Counted from the first letter of the stretch, positions 1 through 7,225 are shown. The stretch: 14,057 bases of DNA from Cyanobacteria bacterium Co-bin13 (GCA_014534385.1 JACVRP010000046.1:1-14057), one strand, 5' to 3'. The notes: generated by a model not told the origin, from the sequence alone. A program made the numbers and translations.

Positions 1-148
1 GGGGGAGCAGGGGAGAGGGGGAGCCTGGATCTTGAACCCTCCGCGTCTCCGCGTCTCTCTGTCCCCGCGTCCTCCCCTTGCCCCATTCCATCTGTGCCCC
101 TAGCAACCAAATCCACCTAACCAGGCTGCTAAGCTTGTCATAACAAGT
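1..148. repeat. CCGCGTC-type repetitive intergenic sequence
   Basis: This non-coding stretch is strongly purine- or pyrimidine-skewed, with a G-rich start and then repeats of the CCGCGTCTC type at about 41-75. The 12-mer TCTCCGCGTCTC at 46-57 recurs in inverted orientation at 1372-1383, inside the terminator on the other side of the next gene. Short repeats of this kind are common between genes in cyanobacteria. No gene is visible, and the left edge is cut by the window. Confidence 0.5.
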
Positions 149-160
149 GTGGAGCTGCCT

Positions 161-1360
161 ATGCCCGAGCAGATGTGGAGAAACCACGACCTCAAATCTT
201 CCTACGATGTGGTGATTGTGGGCGGTGGGGCCCACGGATTGGCAACCGCTTATTATCTGGCTACGCGCCACGGCATTACGAATGTGGCGGTGCTGGAGCA
301 GAAGTATGTGGGCTTTGGAGCCTCAGGCCGCAACACCGCTATTCTTCGGGCCAACTACCGCACAGCAGAGGGCATTCGGTTTTACAACCAGAGCCTGAAG
401 CTCTATGAAACTCTGGCTCAGGCATTGGACTTTAACCTGATGTTTAGCCAACAGGGGCACTTCACCCTGGGCCACAGCACTGCCTCTATGGCGGCCCTCA
501 CCACACGGGCCGAGATGAACAAGGCTGAGGGCGTAGACAGCTACATGGTGACGCCCCCAGAAATTAAGCGAATGATTCCGGAGATTGACATCTCCAGCCG
601 ACCCCGCTACCCCATCCTGGGCGCTTTGTACCATCCCCCTGGGGGCATTATTCGCCATGATGCGGTGGTTTGGGGCTTTGCCCGAGGGGCCGATCGCCAG
701 GGTGTTCACGTTCACCAGCTCACCCAGGTAGAAGATATTCTCACAGAGGGCGATCGCATTGTTGGTGTCAAGACCAATCGCGGTACCGTGGGCTGTGGGG
801 CCGTGGTTTCGGCAACGGCTGGCTGGAGCTCAGAAATTTGTCGGTTGGTCGGCATTAAGTTGCCCATTGCCACTCACCCGCTGCAGGCTTTTGTCACCCA
901 GGGGCTCAAGCCCTGGCTGCACCACGTGGTCGTCAGCTCAACGCTACACATCTATCTAAGCCAGAGCGATCGCGGTGAGCTAGTTTGCGGCGGGGCTGTT
1001 GATAGCTTCCCCCAATATTCCCTGCGCTCTACCCTGGATGTGCTGGAAAGCTATGCCATGCACGTGCTGGAACTGTTTCCCATGCTGCACAACATTAAGG
1101 TGCAGCGGCAGTGGGCCGGGATGTGCGACATGACCCCAGACTATGCCCCCATTCTCTCGCCTATCGATGCCTATCAAAACTTCTACATCACCTGTGGTTG
1201 GGGCACCTGGGGCTTTAAGGCAGCCCCGGCCAGCGGCTACAACATGGCTGAACTGGTAGCAACTGGCAGCGTTCCCGCCACTATTGCCCCCTTCAGCTAC
1301 GATCGCTTCCTCAAGAATCAGCTCCTAGGCGAAAAAGCGGCTGCCTCAGTTGGCAGCTGA
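161..1360 (+). CDS. FAD-dependent oxidoreductase, sarcosine oxidase beta-subunit-like
   Basis: A flavoprotein of the DAO/GlpO superfamily, closest in character to the beta subunit of heterotetrameric sarcosine oxidase, which oxidatively demethylates N-methyl amino acids. The N-terminal dinucleotide-binding motif VVIVGGGAHG lies at about residues 17-26, followed by an acidic strand end (VLEQ). The segment GGIIRHDAVVWGFARGA (about 161-177) resembles the family region whose His carries covalent FMN, and that His is present. Length (399 aa) is normal for the family. I chose ATG 161 because GGAG sits six bases upstream; an in-frame GTG at 149 would add four residues but has no ribosome site. No alpha, gamma or delta subunit genes are nearby, so it may work alone or as a monomeric amine or amino-acid oxidase. 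Family assignment is good; substrate is unknown. Confidence 0.8.
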   Translation: MPEQMWRNHDLKSSYDVVIVGGGAHGLATAYYLATRHGITNVAVLEQKYVGFGASGRNTAILRANYRTAEGIRFYNQSLKLYETLAQALDFNLMFSQQGHFTLGHSTASMAALTTRAEMNKAEGVDSYMVTPPEIKRMIPEIDISSRPRYPILGALYHPPGGIIRHDAVVWGFARGADRQGVHVHQLTQVEDILTEGDRIVGVKTNRGTVGCGAVVSATAGWSSEICRLVGIKLPIATHPLQAFVTQGLKPWLHHVVVSSTLHIYLSQSDRGELVCGGAVDSFPQYSLRSTLDVLESYAMHVLELFPMLHNIKVQRQWAGMCDMTPDYAPILSPIDAYQNFYITCGWGTWGFKAAPASGYNMAELVATGSVPATIAPFSYDRFLKNQLLGEKAAASVGS

Positions 1361-1373
1361 TCCAAAAAGCAGA

Positions 1374-1418
1374 GACGCGGAGAAGGACAGGGTGCCTGCC
1401 TTCTCCGCGTCCCTTTTT
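1374..1418 (+). terminator. Rho-independent-type terminator, probably bidirectional
   Basis: A perfect 13-bp stem (GACGCGGAGAAGG at 1374-1386 with CCTTCTCCGCGTC at 1399-1411) has a 12-nt loop and is followed by TTTTT at 1414-1418. An A-run precedes the stem at about 1364-1368, so it could also serve the convergent psb32 gene. It sits 13 nt after the oxidoreductase stop. The stem is built from the CCGCGTC repeat seen at the left edge of the window. Confidence 0.8.
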
Positions 1419-1461
1419 CTTCACGGCTCTGCAAAAACCGTCAATTCAAGCCCCCAGAGCA

Positions 1462-2277
1462 TTAGGTCTCGGAAGTTGAGGAGCTGTTAAGAGACGGCGT
1501 CAGATAGGCCACCAAAAAGCCAATGGCAAATCCAGCTACGTTGCGGACTAGCGGCAGCAGGTCGCTGGTGCGGGTGACAACGGGACCGATGCCAAAGGCG
1601 ATAAACAGAATGCCCCACAGCGGCGAGAAGATCAGCGCCCACTGCCAGGCAAAGACCTGGCCTTCTTTGCGAGGATGGGCAGCAAAACCACAGACGACTC
1701 CGCCCACAATTGAGGTAATCAGCGTCAAAATCCATTGCTCCTGGGGCAGGCCGGGAACGACCTGGCAGCCACCCTGGCGTAGGCACTGTTCGATTGAGCC
1801 GAGAGCCTCCAAAATAGAGTTATCTTCGCCGTTTTCCCGAACGAAGAACTGGTTGCCGTAGCGGGTTTGCAGCTCGATCCAGAAGGTGCGGGGCAGCAGG
1901 TCGTAAACGGCATCTCCCACGCTGAAGTTGAGCAGATTGCCGCCTCGCGGGTCGGCTACCAGCATGACGCTGTGGTCATCTAAGCCCCAAAAATCTTTTA
2001 CGGCTCGGCCAGGGGTGCGATCGTACTGAGTGAGCACCCGCAGCTTCCATCCGGTCTCTTGCTCTAGCTGAGATAACCGATCGTTCAGCGTGCCTTCCTG
2101 CACGTCAGTCAGAGACTTGGCCAGGTCAATAATCGAAGTCGGCTCGTCTGGCAGCAGCTCCGGGTTGTCGTAGGCGTGGGCCGCTGGCATAACTCCCCAG
2201 GAGGCAAGAAACACCAGACACACCATTGCCACCTGAACGGTGGCTTTAGCAAGAGATTTTATAGAGGAGTGAGGCAT
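1462..2277 (-). CDS. psb32: Photosystem II repair protein Psb32 (TPM domain)
   Basis: A thylakoid or lumen-facing protein of the TPM family, the cyanobacterial counterpart of plant TLP18.3, linked to PSII protection and repair under light stress. From the ATG at 2277 it is 271 aa: a signal peptide with hydrophobic core at about 13-30 and likely cleavage after AHA (35), a TPM domain at about 45-175 (including DPRGGNLLNFSVGDAVYDLL and TRYGNQFF), then three hydrophobic segments at about 183-199, 211-234 and 246-260. The dense conservation of LPQEQWILTLITSIVGG with other Psb32 proteins, recalled from knowledge of the family, supports the name. An in-frame GTG at 2289 would add four residues; I prefer ATG. 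It lies downstream of the DUF948 gene on the same strand with a 140-nt gap, so it probably has its own promoter. Confidence 0.85.
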   Translation of the reverse strand: MPHSSIKSLAKATVQVAMVCLVFLASWGVMPAAHAYDNPELLPDEPTSIIDLAKSLTDVQEGTLNDRLSQLEQETGWKLRVLTQYDRTPGRAVKDFWGLDDHSVMLVADPRGGNLLNFSVGDAVYDLLPRTFWIELQTRYGNQFFVRENGEDNSILEALGSIEQCLRQGGCQVVPGLPQEQWILTLITSIVGGVVCGFAAHPRKEGQVFAWQWALIFSPLWGILFIAFGIGPVVTRTSDLLPLVRNVAGFAIGFLVAYLTPSLNSSSTSET

Positions 2278-2417
2278 AGCGGATCGCACTCTTGAATAGG
2301 GCTAAAAACGAGTACCCAAACGGTCAGCAGACACAATTGGCGGCTGCCCCTGGCCTCGTTCAACTTTGTTACAGTTGTTTACTTAATTCTAATAATATGG
2401 ACGGATAAAAGAAATCG
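2278..2417 (-). promoter_or_regulatory. psb32 upstream region
   Basis: This gap between psb32 and the DUF948 gene has an AT-rich patch at about 2375-2408, unlike the GC-rich surroundings. On the minus strand it includes TATTAT- and TAGAAT-like hexamers that could be -10 elements. No convincing -35 partner at 17 nt is visible, so the promoter location is only approximate. Confidence 0.3.
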
Positions 2418-3083
2418 TCAATCAACGTCGGCAATTTCATGGCCAGATTCTGCAGGCTGGCTCAAATTGGGAGCCTCTGGCAAATCCTTGGGGATAGAGG
2501 TCTGGGGCAGGTTTTGTTTAGTGGGCCTGGCCTCTGTTGGCGGCTTCCGGTCGGTTGCAGGGAGCCGATGCTTGGGGGCAGATGGGGCGGAGCGCGGGCG
2601 CGATCGCAAGTCAGGGCTGCTGCCATTGCCCTGAGCGATGCGGGGGGAAGCCGGCGGCTCTAGGACAGGCGGACGCGATCGCAAGTTGCGTCCCTGGGGC
2701 GAATATTTCTTAGGGGCTGGCGGACGCTGCCAGGCTCGCCAGGCGGCCTTGAAGCCAGCCATCAGGCTCTGGGTGCCCACCTGTAGCTGCTGGGCCTGAT
2801 GCCGAGCCGAACTCACGCCCTGATCGACCTGCTGAATGACTTTGCCTGCCTGATTAACCCCTTCACTCACCTCATCGGTTAACTCTGTAAGCTCCAGTCC
2901 AGTTAACCGAATGGCCTCCAGGGTAGGCGGCAGCTCCCGATTGAGCATGTCAAACAGTTTCTCAGCGCTGCGAGAAGCCCGGCCCAATTCACGCAGTGCT
3001 GGCACTGCCGCCATCAGCACTGCTGTCAGGCTCACAGCCACCAGCAGGAGGGACAGTGCCAGCCAAAAGAGAGGATCAGCCAC
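2418..3083 (-). CDS. Membrane-anchored DUF948-type protein with basic, Pro-rich tail
   Basis: A 221-aa protein with one N-terminal membrane segment at about residues 5-30. A helical region at about 31-118 is rich in E, Q, T and V (for example LTELTDEVSEGVNQAGKVIQ), as in DUF948 proteins. The remaining hundred residues are a low-complexity tail rich in Pro, Arg, Ser and Lys. The tail contains the pentapeptide LRSRP twice (about 134-138 and 159-163), each encoded across a HIP1 site. The start is GTG with no strong ribosome site. It begins 21 nt after the YtxH-type gene, so the two are probably co-transcribed and perhaps translationally linked. Function is unknown; DUF948 and YtxH proteins are often paired and are associated with general stress in Firmicutes. 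Confidence 0.7.
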   Translation of the reverse strand: MADPLFWLALSLLLVAVSLTAVLMAAVPALRELGRASRSAEKLFDMLNRELPPTLEAIRLTGLELTELTDEVSEGVNQAGKVIQQVDQGVSSARHQAQQLQVGTQSLMAGFKAAWRAWQRPPAPKKYSPQGRNLRSRPPVLEPPASPRIAQGNGSSPDLRSRPRSAPSAPKHRLPATDRKPPTEARPTKQNLPQTSIPKDLPEAPNLSQPAESGHEIADVD

Positions 3084-3104
3084 AGGAAAACGATGAGGGG
3101 AACA

Positions 3105-3437
3105 CTACTCAGCAGACTTGCCCGATCCTACGGATCGAGACTGGTGAGAGAGGGTTTCATACTCTCGCTGGCTAGCGACCTGGCCTGCTGCAATGGCTTC
3201 GCGCAGGCGGTTGAGAGTCTGCTCCCAATTACTTAGGGCAGTCTCAGACAAGCGGTCGGCCTGCAGCTGCACCGAAGTCGAAAGATCCTCAACCAGTTCC
3301 GGCAAGGCATCCGCTGACTTCTTGAGAATTTGCCGCGTTTCCCGGCCCGTTCGGGGAGCCACCAATAGCCCGGTCACAGCGCCAATCGCAGCGCCAATGA
3401 ACACACCACCCAAAAACGCGCCTGATTTGCCTGACAT
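3105..3437 (-). CDS. YtxH domain-containing protein
   Basis: A 110-aa protein with the typical YtxH start: a glycine-rich membrane segment at about residues 7-27 (GAFLGGVFIGAAIGAVTGLL), then APRTGRETR, then a long amphipathic helix to about residue 95. Members are small membrane-anchored coiled-coil proteins related to general stress proteins in Bacillus; their molecular job is unknown. GGGAGAG lies about five bases before the ATG. It is followed 21 nt later by the DUF948 gene, a pairing that supports both calls. Confidence 0.8.
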   Translation of the reverse strand: MSGKSGAFLGGVFIGAAIGAVTGLLVAPRTGRETRQILKKSADALPELVEDLSTSVQLQADRLSETALSNWEQTLNRLREAIAAGQVASQREYETLSHQSRSVGSGKSAE

Positions 3438-3551
3438 ATCTCTCCCCCAGCCAGCTTTGACAACACCACACTGTTCTTACACGATTGCTGTAGCAGCAAA
3501 GCTGCACAGCAAAGTTGCTTCGCAAGCAAACTTCTTTAAACCATAGCGCCA
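3438..3551 (-). repeat. Two short hairpins upstream of the YtxH gene
   Basis: The gap holds GCAGC-AAA-GCTGC (3493-3505) and an imperfect palindrome at 3512-3533 centred on CTTCGCAAG, with arms AAGTTGCTT and AAGCAAACTT. The word AGCAAAG is repeated between them. Read on the minus strand they lie between the small coiled-coil gene and ytxH, so they may be part of a 5' leader or a partial terminator. No T-run follows on the minus strand. Confidence 0.4.
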
Positions 3552-3899
3552 TTACCGGCGAAAAAAGCGGCGTTTGCGGCTCTGCCCGGAGCCACCTGGG
3601 CTACGCCGCACCAGCCGCCAGCCCAGCGGTAGCAGCCCCACCAGAGCCATTAGCTGCTGCAGCTGGCCGATTTGTCGCTGCAGCCGACCATAGTGCGATC
3701 GCAGCTGGGCGGCCTGCCGCTGCCCGGCCAAAATCAGCTCAGGGGCGGTCTCAGCGCGCAGCCTGTATTGGCTCTGGCGCTCCCAGGCAGTCAGCGCATC
3801 GGCCGCTTGGGCCAGGCTAGCCCGCCAGCGCCCGATGCGCCAGGCCGTGTAGAAACCCAGCAGGGAAACTAAGATATTGATGCTGACAACAACCGTCAC
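3552..3899 (-). CDS. Small membrane-anchored coiled-coil protein, function unknown
   Basis: A 115-aa protein with an N-terminal hydrophobic segment (about residues 2-20), a long predicted helix rich in A, Q, R and L (about 25-85), a short second hydrophobic stretch (about 84-95) and a very basic end (RKRRFFRR). I do not recognise a named family. The start is GTG 3899; an in-frame TAG seven codons upstream limits extension, and GGGAG lies 11 nt before the start. It is the first gene of the minus-strand run that continues with the YtxH and DUF948 genes, which have the same anchor-plus-helix architecture. The opposite strand across this interval also has an open frame, but it lacks any family character. 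Confidence 0.6.
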   Translation of the reverse strand: MTVVVSINILVSLLGFYTAWRIGRWRASLAQAADALTAWERQSQYRLRAETAPELILAGQRQAAQLRSHYGRLQRQIGQLQQLMALVGLLPLGWRLVRRSPGGSGQSRKRRFFRR

Positions 3900-4049
3900 T
3901 ACAGCGCTGACTCCCTAGACACTAGGCAACTTCTCCCCAAGCCCTGCAAAAGCTCCCCTATTCAGCAGAGCCACCGGGTGCTTTGATGTGGCTAAATCAT
4001 AGCCGCAATTTCAGCTCACTGTCGTTATTAACTTCAGTCAGGGTAAGGC
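3900..4049. promoter_or_regulatory. Divergent intergenic region
   Basis: This gap between the small coiled-coil gene (-) and the SLH gene (+) should hold promoters for both. It contains two short dyads: CCTAG-ACA-CTAGG at 3914-3926 and GGCTA-AATCA-TAGCC at 3990-4004. No consensus -35/-10 pair stands out. An in-frame TAA at 4044-4046 fixes the start of the downstream gene. Confidence 0.3.
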
Positions 4050-6233
4050 ATGGTCCAAACCGTTTCCCAAGTCCTTCAGGTTGACCCTCGCAGCGGCCAA
4101 GATCCGCCCCAGGGACCGACCACAGGCCCCTTTAAGACGCTGACGGCGGCGCTACGTCAGGCCAGCGGCAGTACCCTGATCCGGCTGGCTCCCGGCACCT
4201 ACAGCCAGGAGAGCGGCGAGAGTTTTCCCCTGGTTTTGCCCGCCAACGCGCTCATCAGTGGCGATGAGGCCAATCAGGGCAAAGCGGTTATTATCCGGGG
4301 CGGCGGGCTCTTTCGGGGCAGCCAGCTGGGAGAACGCAGCTTTACTCTGGTCCTGCAGGGCGAGGCCCAGGTGCGAGGCGTGACCGTTACTAACCCCCAG
4401 GGCGTTGGTATCGGCATTGAGACGGGGCGGCCGCTGGTGCGGGCCAGCCAGATTCTCCAGTGCAGCCAGGATGGCATTGTCGCCACCGGAACGGCGATGC
4501 CATCTATTCTCGACTGCCAGGTCGAAGGCATCGGCAGCAACGGCATTTTGTTTGGCCAGCGGGCTAAGGGAGAGGTGCGCCGCTGCGGCCTGCGGCGGTG
4601 TGGCTACGGCATTGCCGTTCAGGATGAAGCGGCTCCCCTGGTCAGCGAGAGCCAGTGCGTCAACAACCGAGTCGGCATCGGCCTCTTCAAGACAGCCCGG
4701 CCCGTGCTGCGGCGCAATCAGCTGGCGCAGAACCAGTCCGTCGGGCTGCTGGTGCAGCAGACGGCCTGGCCAGATCTGGGCCAGCCCCAGGATCCGGGGG
4801 GCAACGTGATTCGCTACAACACCGAGGCAGATGTGCTGAATGAGACCAGCCGGGCCCTGCTCTCGGTGGGCAATGACGTCTTGCCGCAGCGGCTGAAGGG
4901 GCCGATCTCCCTGGGGGCTAGTCAGGTTCCCGAAGCGGGGGCAGTGCCGCCAGTTTTAATTGGCAGCGCTCAGGTTGGCCAGCCCGCCCCAGGTGGCCAG
5001 CCGGCTCCAGGCAGCGGTCCGGTGCTGCAGCCACCCGTTTCTGGTGGAGCGCCTAGCCGCTTTAGAGACATGGTGGGGCACTGGGCGGTTGCCTACGTAG
5101 AGGCGCTGGCCGAGAGAGGGCTGGTGCGGGGGCTAGAAGACGGCAGCTTTCAGCCCAATCGGGCGGTAACGCGGGCTGAGTTTGCGGCTCTGGTCGTCTC
5201 CAGCTTTCCAGCGGTGCCCGAGAGCAAGCCTGCCGCTCGATTTATCGATGTGGCTGCCGGGTTTTGGGCCCAAGGCGCGATCGCAAAAGCCCAACGGCAG
5301 GGATTTCTCAGTGGCTTTCCAGACCAAACCTTTCGCCCCAATGAAACCATCAGCCGAATTCAGGGAATTGTTGCGATCGCAAATGGCCTGGGCCTGCCCG
5401 CTGGACCCGCCAGCAGCCTGGTGATCTATCGAGATCGGGCGCAAATTCCTAGCTATGCCGTTTCAGCCACCGCTGCCGCCACCCAAAATCGGCTCATTCT
5501 CAACTTTCCTGACCCCAACCAGCTCCGGCCTCTAGCGGCCCTGACCCGCGCCGAAGTCGCTACTCTGGTCTACCAGGGGCTGGTCTATCAAAACAAAGCT
5601 CCCGTCATCGACTCCGGGTTCATTCCCCAGCTAAGCGGCACCCCGCCCGGCTTTAGCGACCTGACAGGCCACTGGGCCAGGCCTTTTATCGAAGGGCTAG
5701 CCCAACATCAGCTGATCAGCGGCCTAGAAACCGGCCAGTTTGCCCCCAATGCTGCGATGACGCGGGCTCAGTATGCGGCTCTATTGGCTAGAGCTTTTCA
5801 GCCCCAGCCCAAGCAGCCGCCCACCAGCTTTGCCGACGTACCGCCCAACTTTTGGGCAGCGGATGCAATTCAGATGGCCTATCGGGCCGGTTTTCTATCA
5901 GGATTTCCAGATCGAACCTTTGCCCCTGATCATTCTCTGCTGCGGGTGCAGGCCTGGGTATCGCTGGTCAATGGCCTGGCTCTGTTGGCGGGGCAACCCG
6001 GCAATGTTAGCCTGCTGGACCGCTTTGCCGACCGCCAAAGCATTCCAGCCTACGCCCTGGATGCCGTTGCCAAGGCCACCCAGCTAGGTCTGGTCGTCAA
6101 CGCGCCCGACCTCCAGCAGCTCCGCCCCAACCAGGTAGCAAGCCGGGCTGACATTGCTGCCGTTGTCTATCAGGCCCTAGTGGTGCAGCAGCGCCTGCCT
6201 GCTATTACCAGCCAATACATCGTCAAAGTTTAG
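4050..6233 (+). CDS. DUF1565/beta-helix protein with six SLH repeats
   Basis: A 727-aa protein. Residues about 6-290 are a DUF1565/right-handed beta-helix domain, beginning VLQVDPRSGQD and containing repeated short strands (DGIVATG, NGILFGQ, YGIAVQD, VGIGLFK, VGLLVQQ). A Pro/Gly/Gln linker follows (about 305-336). Two tandem triplets of S-layer homology repeats come next: about 338-385, 398-447, 459-513, then 535-582, 594-645, 659-712. The second triplet closely mirrors the first (GFLSGFPDQTFRPN and GFLSGFPDRTFAPD), indicating internal duplication. SLH triplets normally bind cell-wall polymers outside the cytoplasmic membrane. No signal peptide is visible, and an in-frame TAA two codons before the ATG rules out a longer start. 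A ribosome site AAGG lies very close to the ATG. A role in envelope carbohydrate binding is inferred only. Confidence 0.8.
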   Translation: MVQTVSQVLQVDPRSGQDPPQGPTTGPFKTLTAALRQASGSTLIRLAPGTYSQESGESFPLVLPANALISGDEANQGKAVIIRGGGLFRGSQLGERSFTLVLQGEAQVRGVTVTNPQGVGIGIETGRPLVRASQILQCSQDGIVATGTAMPSILDCQVEGIGSNGILFGQRAKGEVRRCGLRRCGYGIAVQDEAAPLVSESQCVNNRVGIGLFKTARPVLRRNQLAQNQSVGLLVQQTAWPDLGQPQDPGGNVIRYNTEADVLNETSRALLSVGNDVLPQRLKGPISLGASQVPEAGAVPPVLIGSAQVGQPAPGGQPAPGSGPVLQPPVSGGAPSRFRDMVGHWAVAYVEALAERGLVRGLEDGSFQPNRAVTRAEFAALVVSSFPAVPESKPAARFIDVAAGFWAQGAIAKAQRQGFLSGFPDQTFRPNETISRIQGIVAIANGLGLPAGPASSLVIYRDRAQIPSYAVSATAAATQNRLILNFPDPNQLRPLAALTRAEVATLVYQGLVYQNKAPVIDSGFIPQLSGTPPGFSDLTGHWARPFIEGLAQHQLISGLETGQFAPNAAMTRAQYAALLARAFQPQPKQPPTSFADVPPNFWAADAIQMAYRAGFLSGFPDRTFAPDHSLLRVQAWVSLVNGLALLAGQPGNVSLLDRFADRQSIPAYALDAVAKATQLGLVVNAPDLQQLRPNQVASRADIAAVVYQALVVQQRLPAITSQYIVKV

Positions 6234-6318
6234 GCCAGCCAATCCGCCATTTTTCCCTGGCCCATAAAATGTAACAATATATGTTTAATCTCTTGATGCT
6301 TCGCTTAGGAAAATTGGT
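6234..6318 (+). promoter_or_regulatory. psb28 upstream region
   Basis: The segment begins with a weak hairpin, GGCCAG (6233-6238) with CTGGCC (6257-6262), that overlaps the SLH stop codon. An AT-rich stretch at about 6264-6292 follows and probably contains the psb28 promoter. TAGGA about nine bases before the ATG is the likely ribosome site. I cannot fix a -35/-10 pair with confidence. Confidence 0.35.
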
Positions 6319-6651
6319 ATGGCCGAAATTCAATTTGCCCGTGGGATCGCTGAAGAAGTTATCCCCGACGTTAAGCTGACCCGCGCTAAAGATGGCACCA
6401 ACGGTACAGCCACCTTTTACTTCGACTATCCTAAGGCTCTGTCCCAGGAAGGCGTTGAGATTACAGGGATGTACCTGATAGATGAGGAGGGCGAGATGGT
6501 TAGCCGGGACGTTAACGGCAAATTTATCAACGGCGAACCTGCTGGCATCGAAGCCCGATACATTATCAAGAGCGTCGAAGAATGGGAGCGGTTTATGCGC
6601 TTCATGAACCGCTACGCCGAGCAAAACGGGCTGGGCTTTACCAAGAGCTAG
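6319..6651 (+). CDS. psb28: Photosystem II assembly factor Psb28
   Basis: A 110-aa soluble protein, the usual length for Psb28. It begins MAEIQFARGI, has the family segment TFYFDYPKAL, continues GMYLIDEEGEM and ends with a region containing FMRFMNRYAEQNGL. Psb28 binds the cytoplasmic face of CP47-containing PSII intermediates near cytochrome b559 and supports assembly and repair. Here it lies about 4.6 kb from psbEF, which encode cytochrome b559, and is followed 10 nt downstream by a MoaB-type gene on the same strand. Reading frame, length and motifs are all intact. Confidence 0.95.
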   Translation: MAEIQFARGIAEEVIPDVKLTRAKDGTNGTATFYFDYPKALSQEGVEITGMYLIDEEGEMVSRDVNGKFINGEPAGIEARYIIKSVEEWERFMRFMNRYAEQNGLGFTKS

Positions 6652-6661
6652 TCTCCATCCT

Positions 6662-7180
6662 ATGGCAGTTCCCCACCCCGATCCGCAAAACCAGCAGGTT
6701 ACCTGTGCAGTTGTCACGCTCAGCGATACGCGCACTGCCGCTGACGACAGCAGCGGTCAGCTCATTCAAGCGCTGCTGGCTGAGGCCGGACATCGGGTGG
6801 GGGATTATCAAATTCTTCCAGATGAGCCGAACCAGATCCGGGCGCTGCTCTCTGCCTATTGCCTGCAGCCGGAGGTTCAGGCGGTCATCTGCAGCGGCGG
6901 CACCGGCATTGCTCCCCGCGATACCACCTACGATGCGATCGCAGCCCTGCTCGAAAAAGAGCTGCCGGGCTTTGGCGAAATCTTTCGCTCCCTGAGCTAT
7001 CAAGAGGTGGGCTCCCGTGCGATCGCATCTCGCGCCACCGCCGGTATCTACCAGTCCACCCTGATTTTCTCCCTCCCCGGCTCCAGTAAAGCCGTCAAGC
7101 TGGCCATGGAAGCTCTGATTTTGCCCGAACTGGTCCACCTCACCCGGCTATTGGGCAAATCCTATCCAGCACAACCTTAG
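6662..7180 (+). CDS. MogA/MoaB family molybdenum cofactor protein
   Basis: A 172-aa protein of the MoCF-binding fold that adenylylates molybdopterin before metal insertion. Visible motifs are the first strand VTLSDTRTAADDSSG (about 18-32), the signature SGGTGIAPRD (about 78-87) with the conserved GGTG, and SLPGSSKAV (about 137-145), the substrate-binding loop. Length matches MoaB/MogA (about 170-190 aa). It starts 10 nt after the psb28 stop, so it is very likely translated from the same message. No other molybdopterin genes lie in the window. The sequence cannot decide between the names MoaB and MogA, so no symbol is given. Confidence 0.88.
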   Translation: MAVPHPDPQNQQVTCAVVTLSDTRTAADDSSGQLIQALLAEAGHRVGDYQILPDEPNQIRALLSAYCLQPEVQAVICSGGTGIAPRDTTYDAIAALLEKELPGFGEIFRSLSYQEVGSRAIASRATAGIYQSTLIFSLPGSSKAVKLAMEALILPELVHLTRLLGKSYPAQP

Positions 7181-7193
7181 AGGCCGCTTCAAA

Positions 7194-7225
7194 CCATAGG
7201 GGCGCGATTAATCACGCCCCTATGG
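7194..7225. terminator. 32-nt near-perfect palindrome between convergent genes
   Basis: Arms CCATAGGGGCG (7194-7204) and CGCCCCTATGG (7215-7225) flank one C/A mismatch and the self-complementary centre GATTAATC. It lies 13 nt after the moaB-type stop, between genes transcribed towards each other, so it could stop transcription from both sides. It lacks a clear T-run on either strand. It may instead be a dispersed repeat. Confidence 0.5.

Noticed and set aside
323..715. Minus-strand open frame of 130 codons inside the flavoenzyme gene
   Set aside because: It is a shadow of the coding strand and has no recognisable domain or ribosome site.
1981..2030. HIP1-like site in psb32
   Set aside because: The sequence reads GCGATCGT, one base off the GCGATCGC octamer, so it was not counted.
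4405..4809. Plus-strand open frame of 134 codons inside the SLH gene
   Set aside because: It is an out-of-frame shadow of the beta-helix domain, with low-complexity Ala/Ser/Arg composition.
4977..5015. Short DNA repeat in the SLH gene linker
   Set aside because: GGCCAGCC-type repeats simply encode the Gln-Pro-Ala-Pro-Gly linker; this is ordinary low-complexity coding sequence.
6223..6735. Minus-strand open frame of 170 codons over psb28
   Set aside because: It is antisense to the well-recognised psb28 and has no family character.
6638..7138. Minus-strand open frame of 166 codons over the moaB-type gene
   Set aside because: It is antisense to a gene with clear MoaB/MogA motifs, and long antisense frames are expected in GC-rich DNA.
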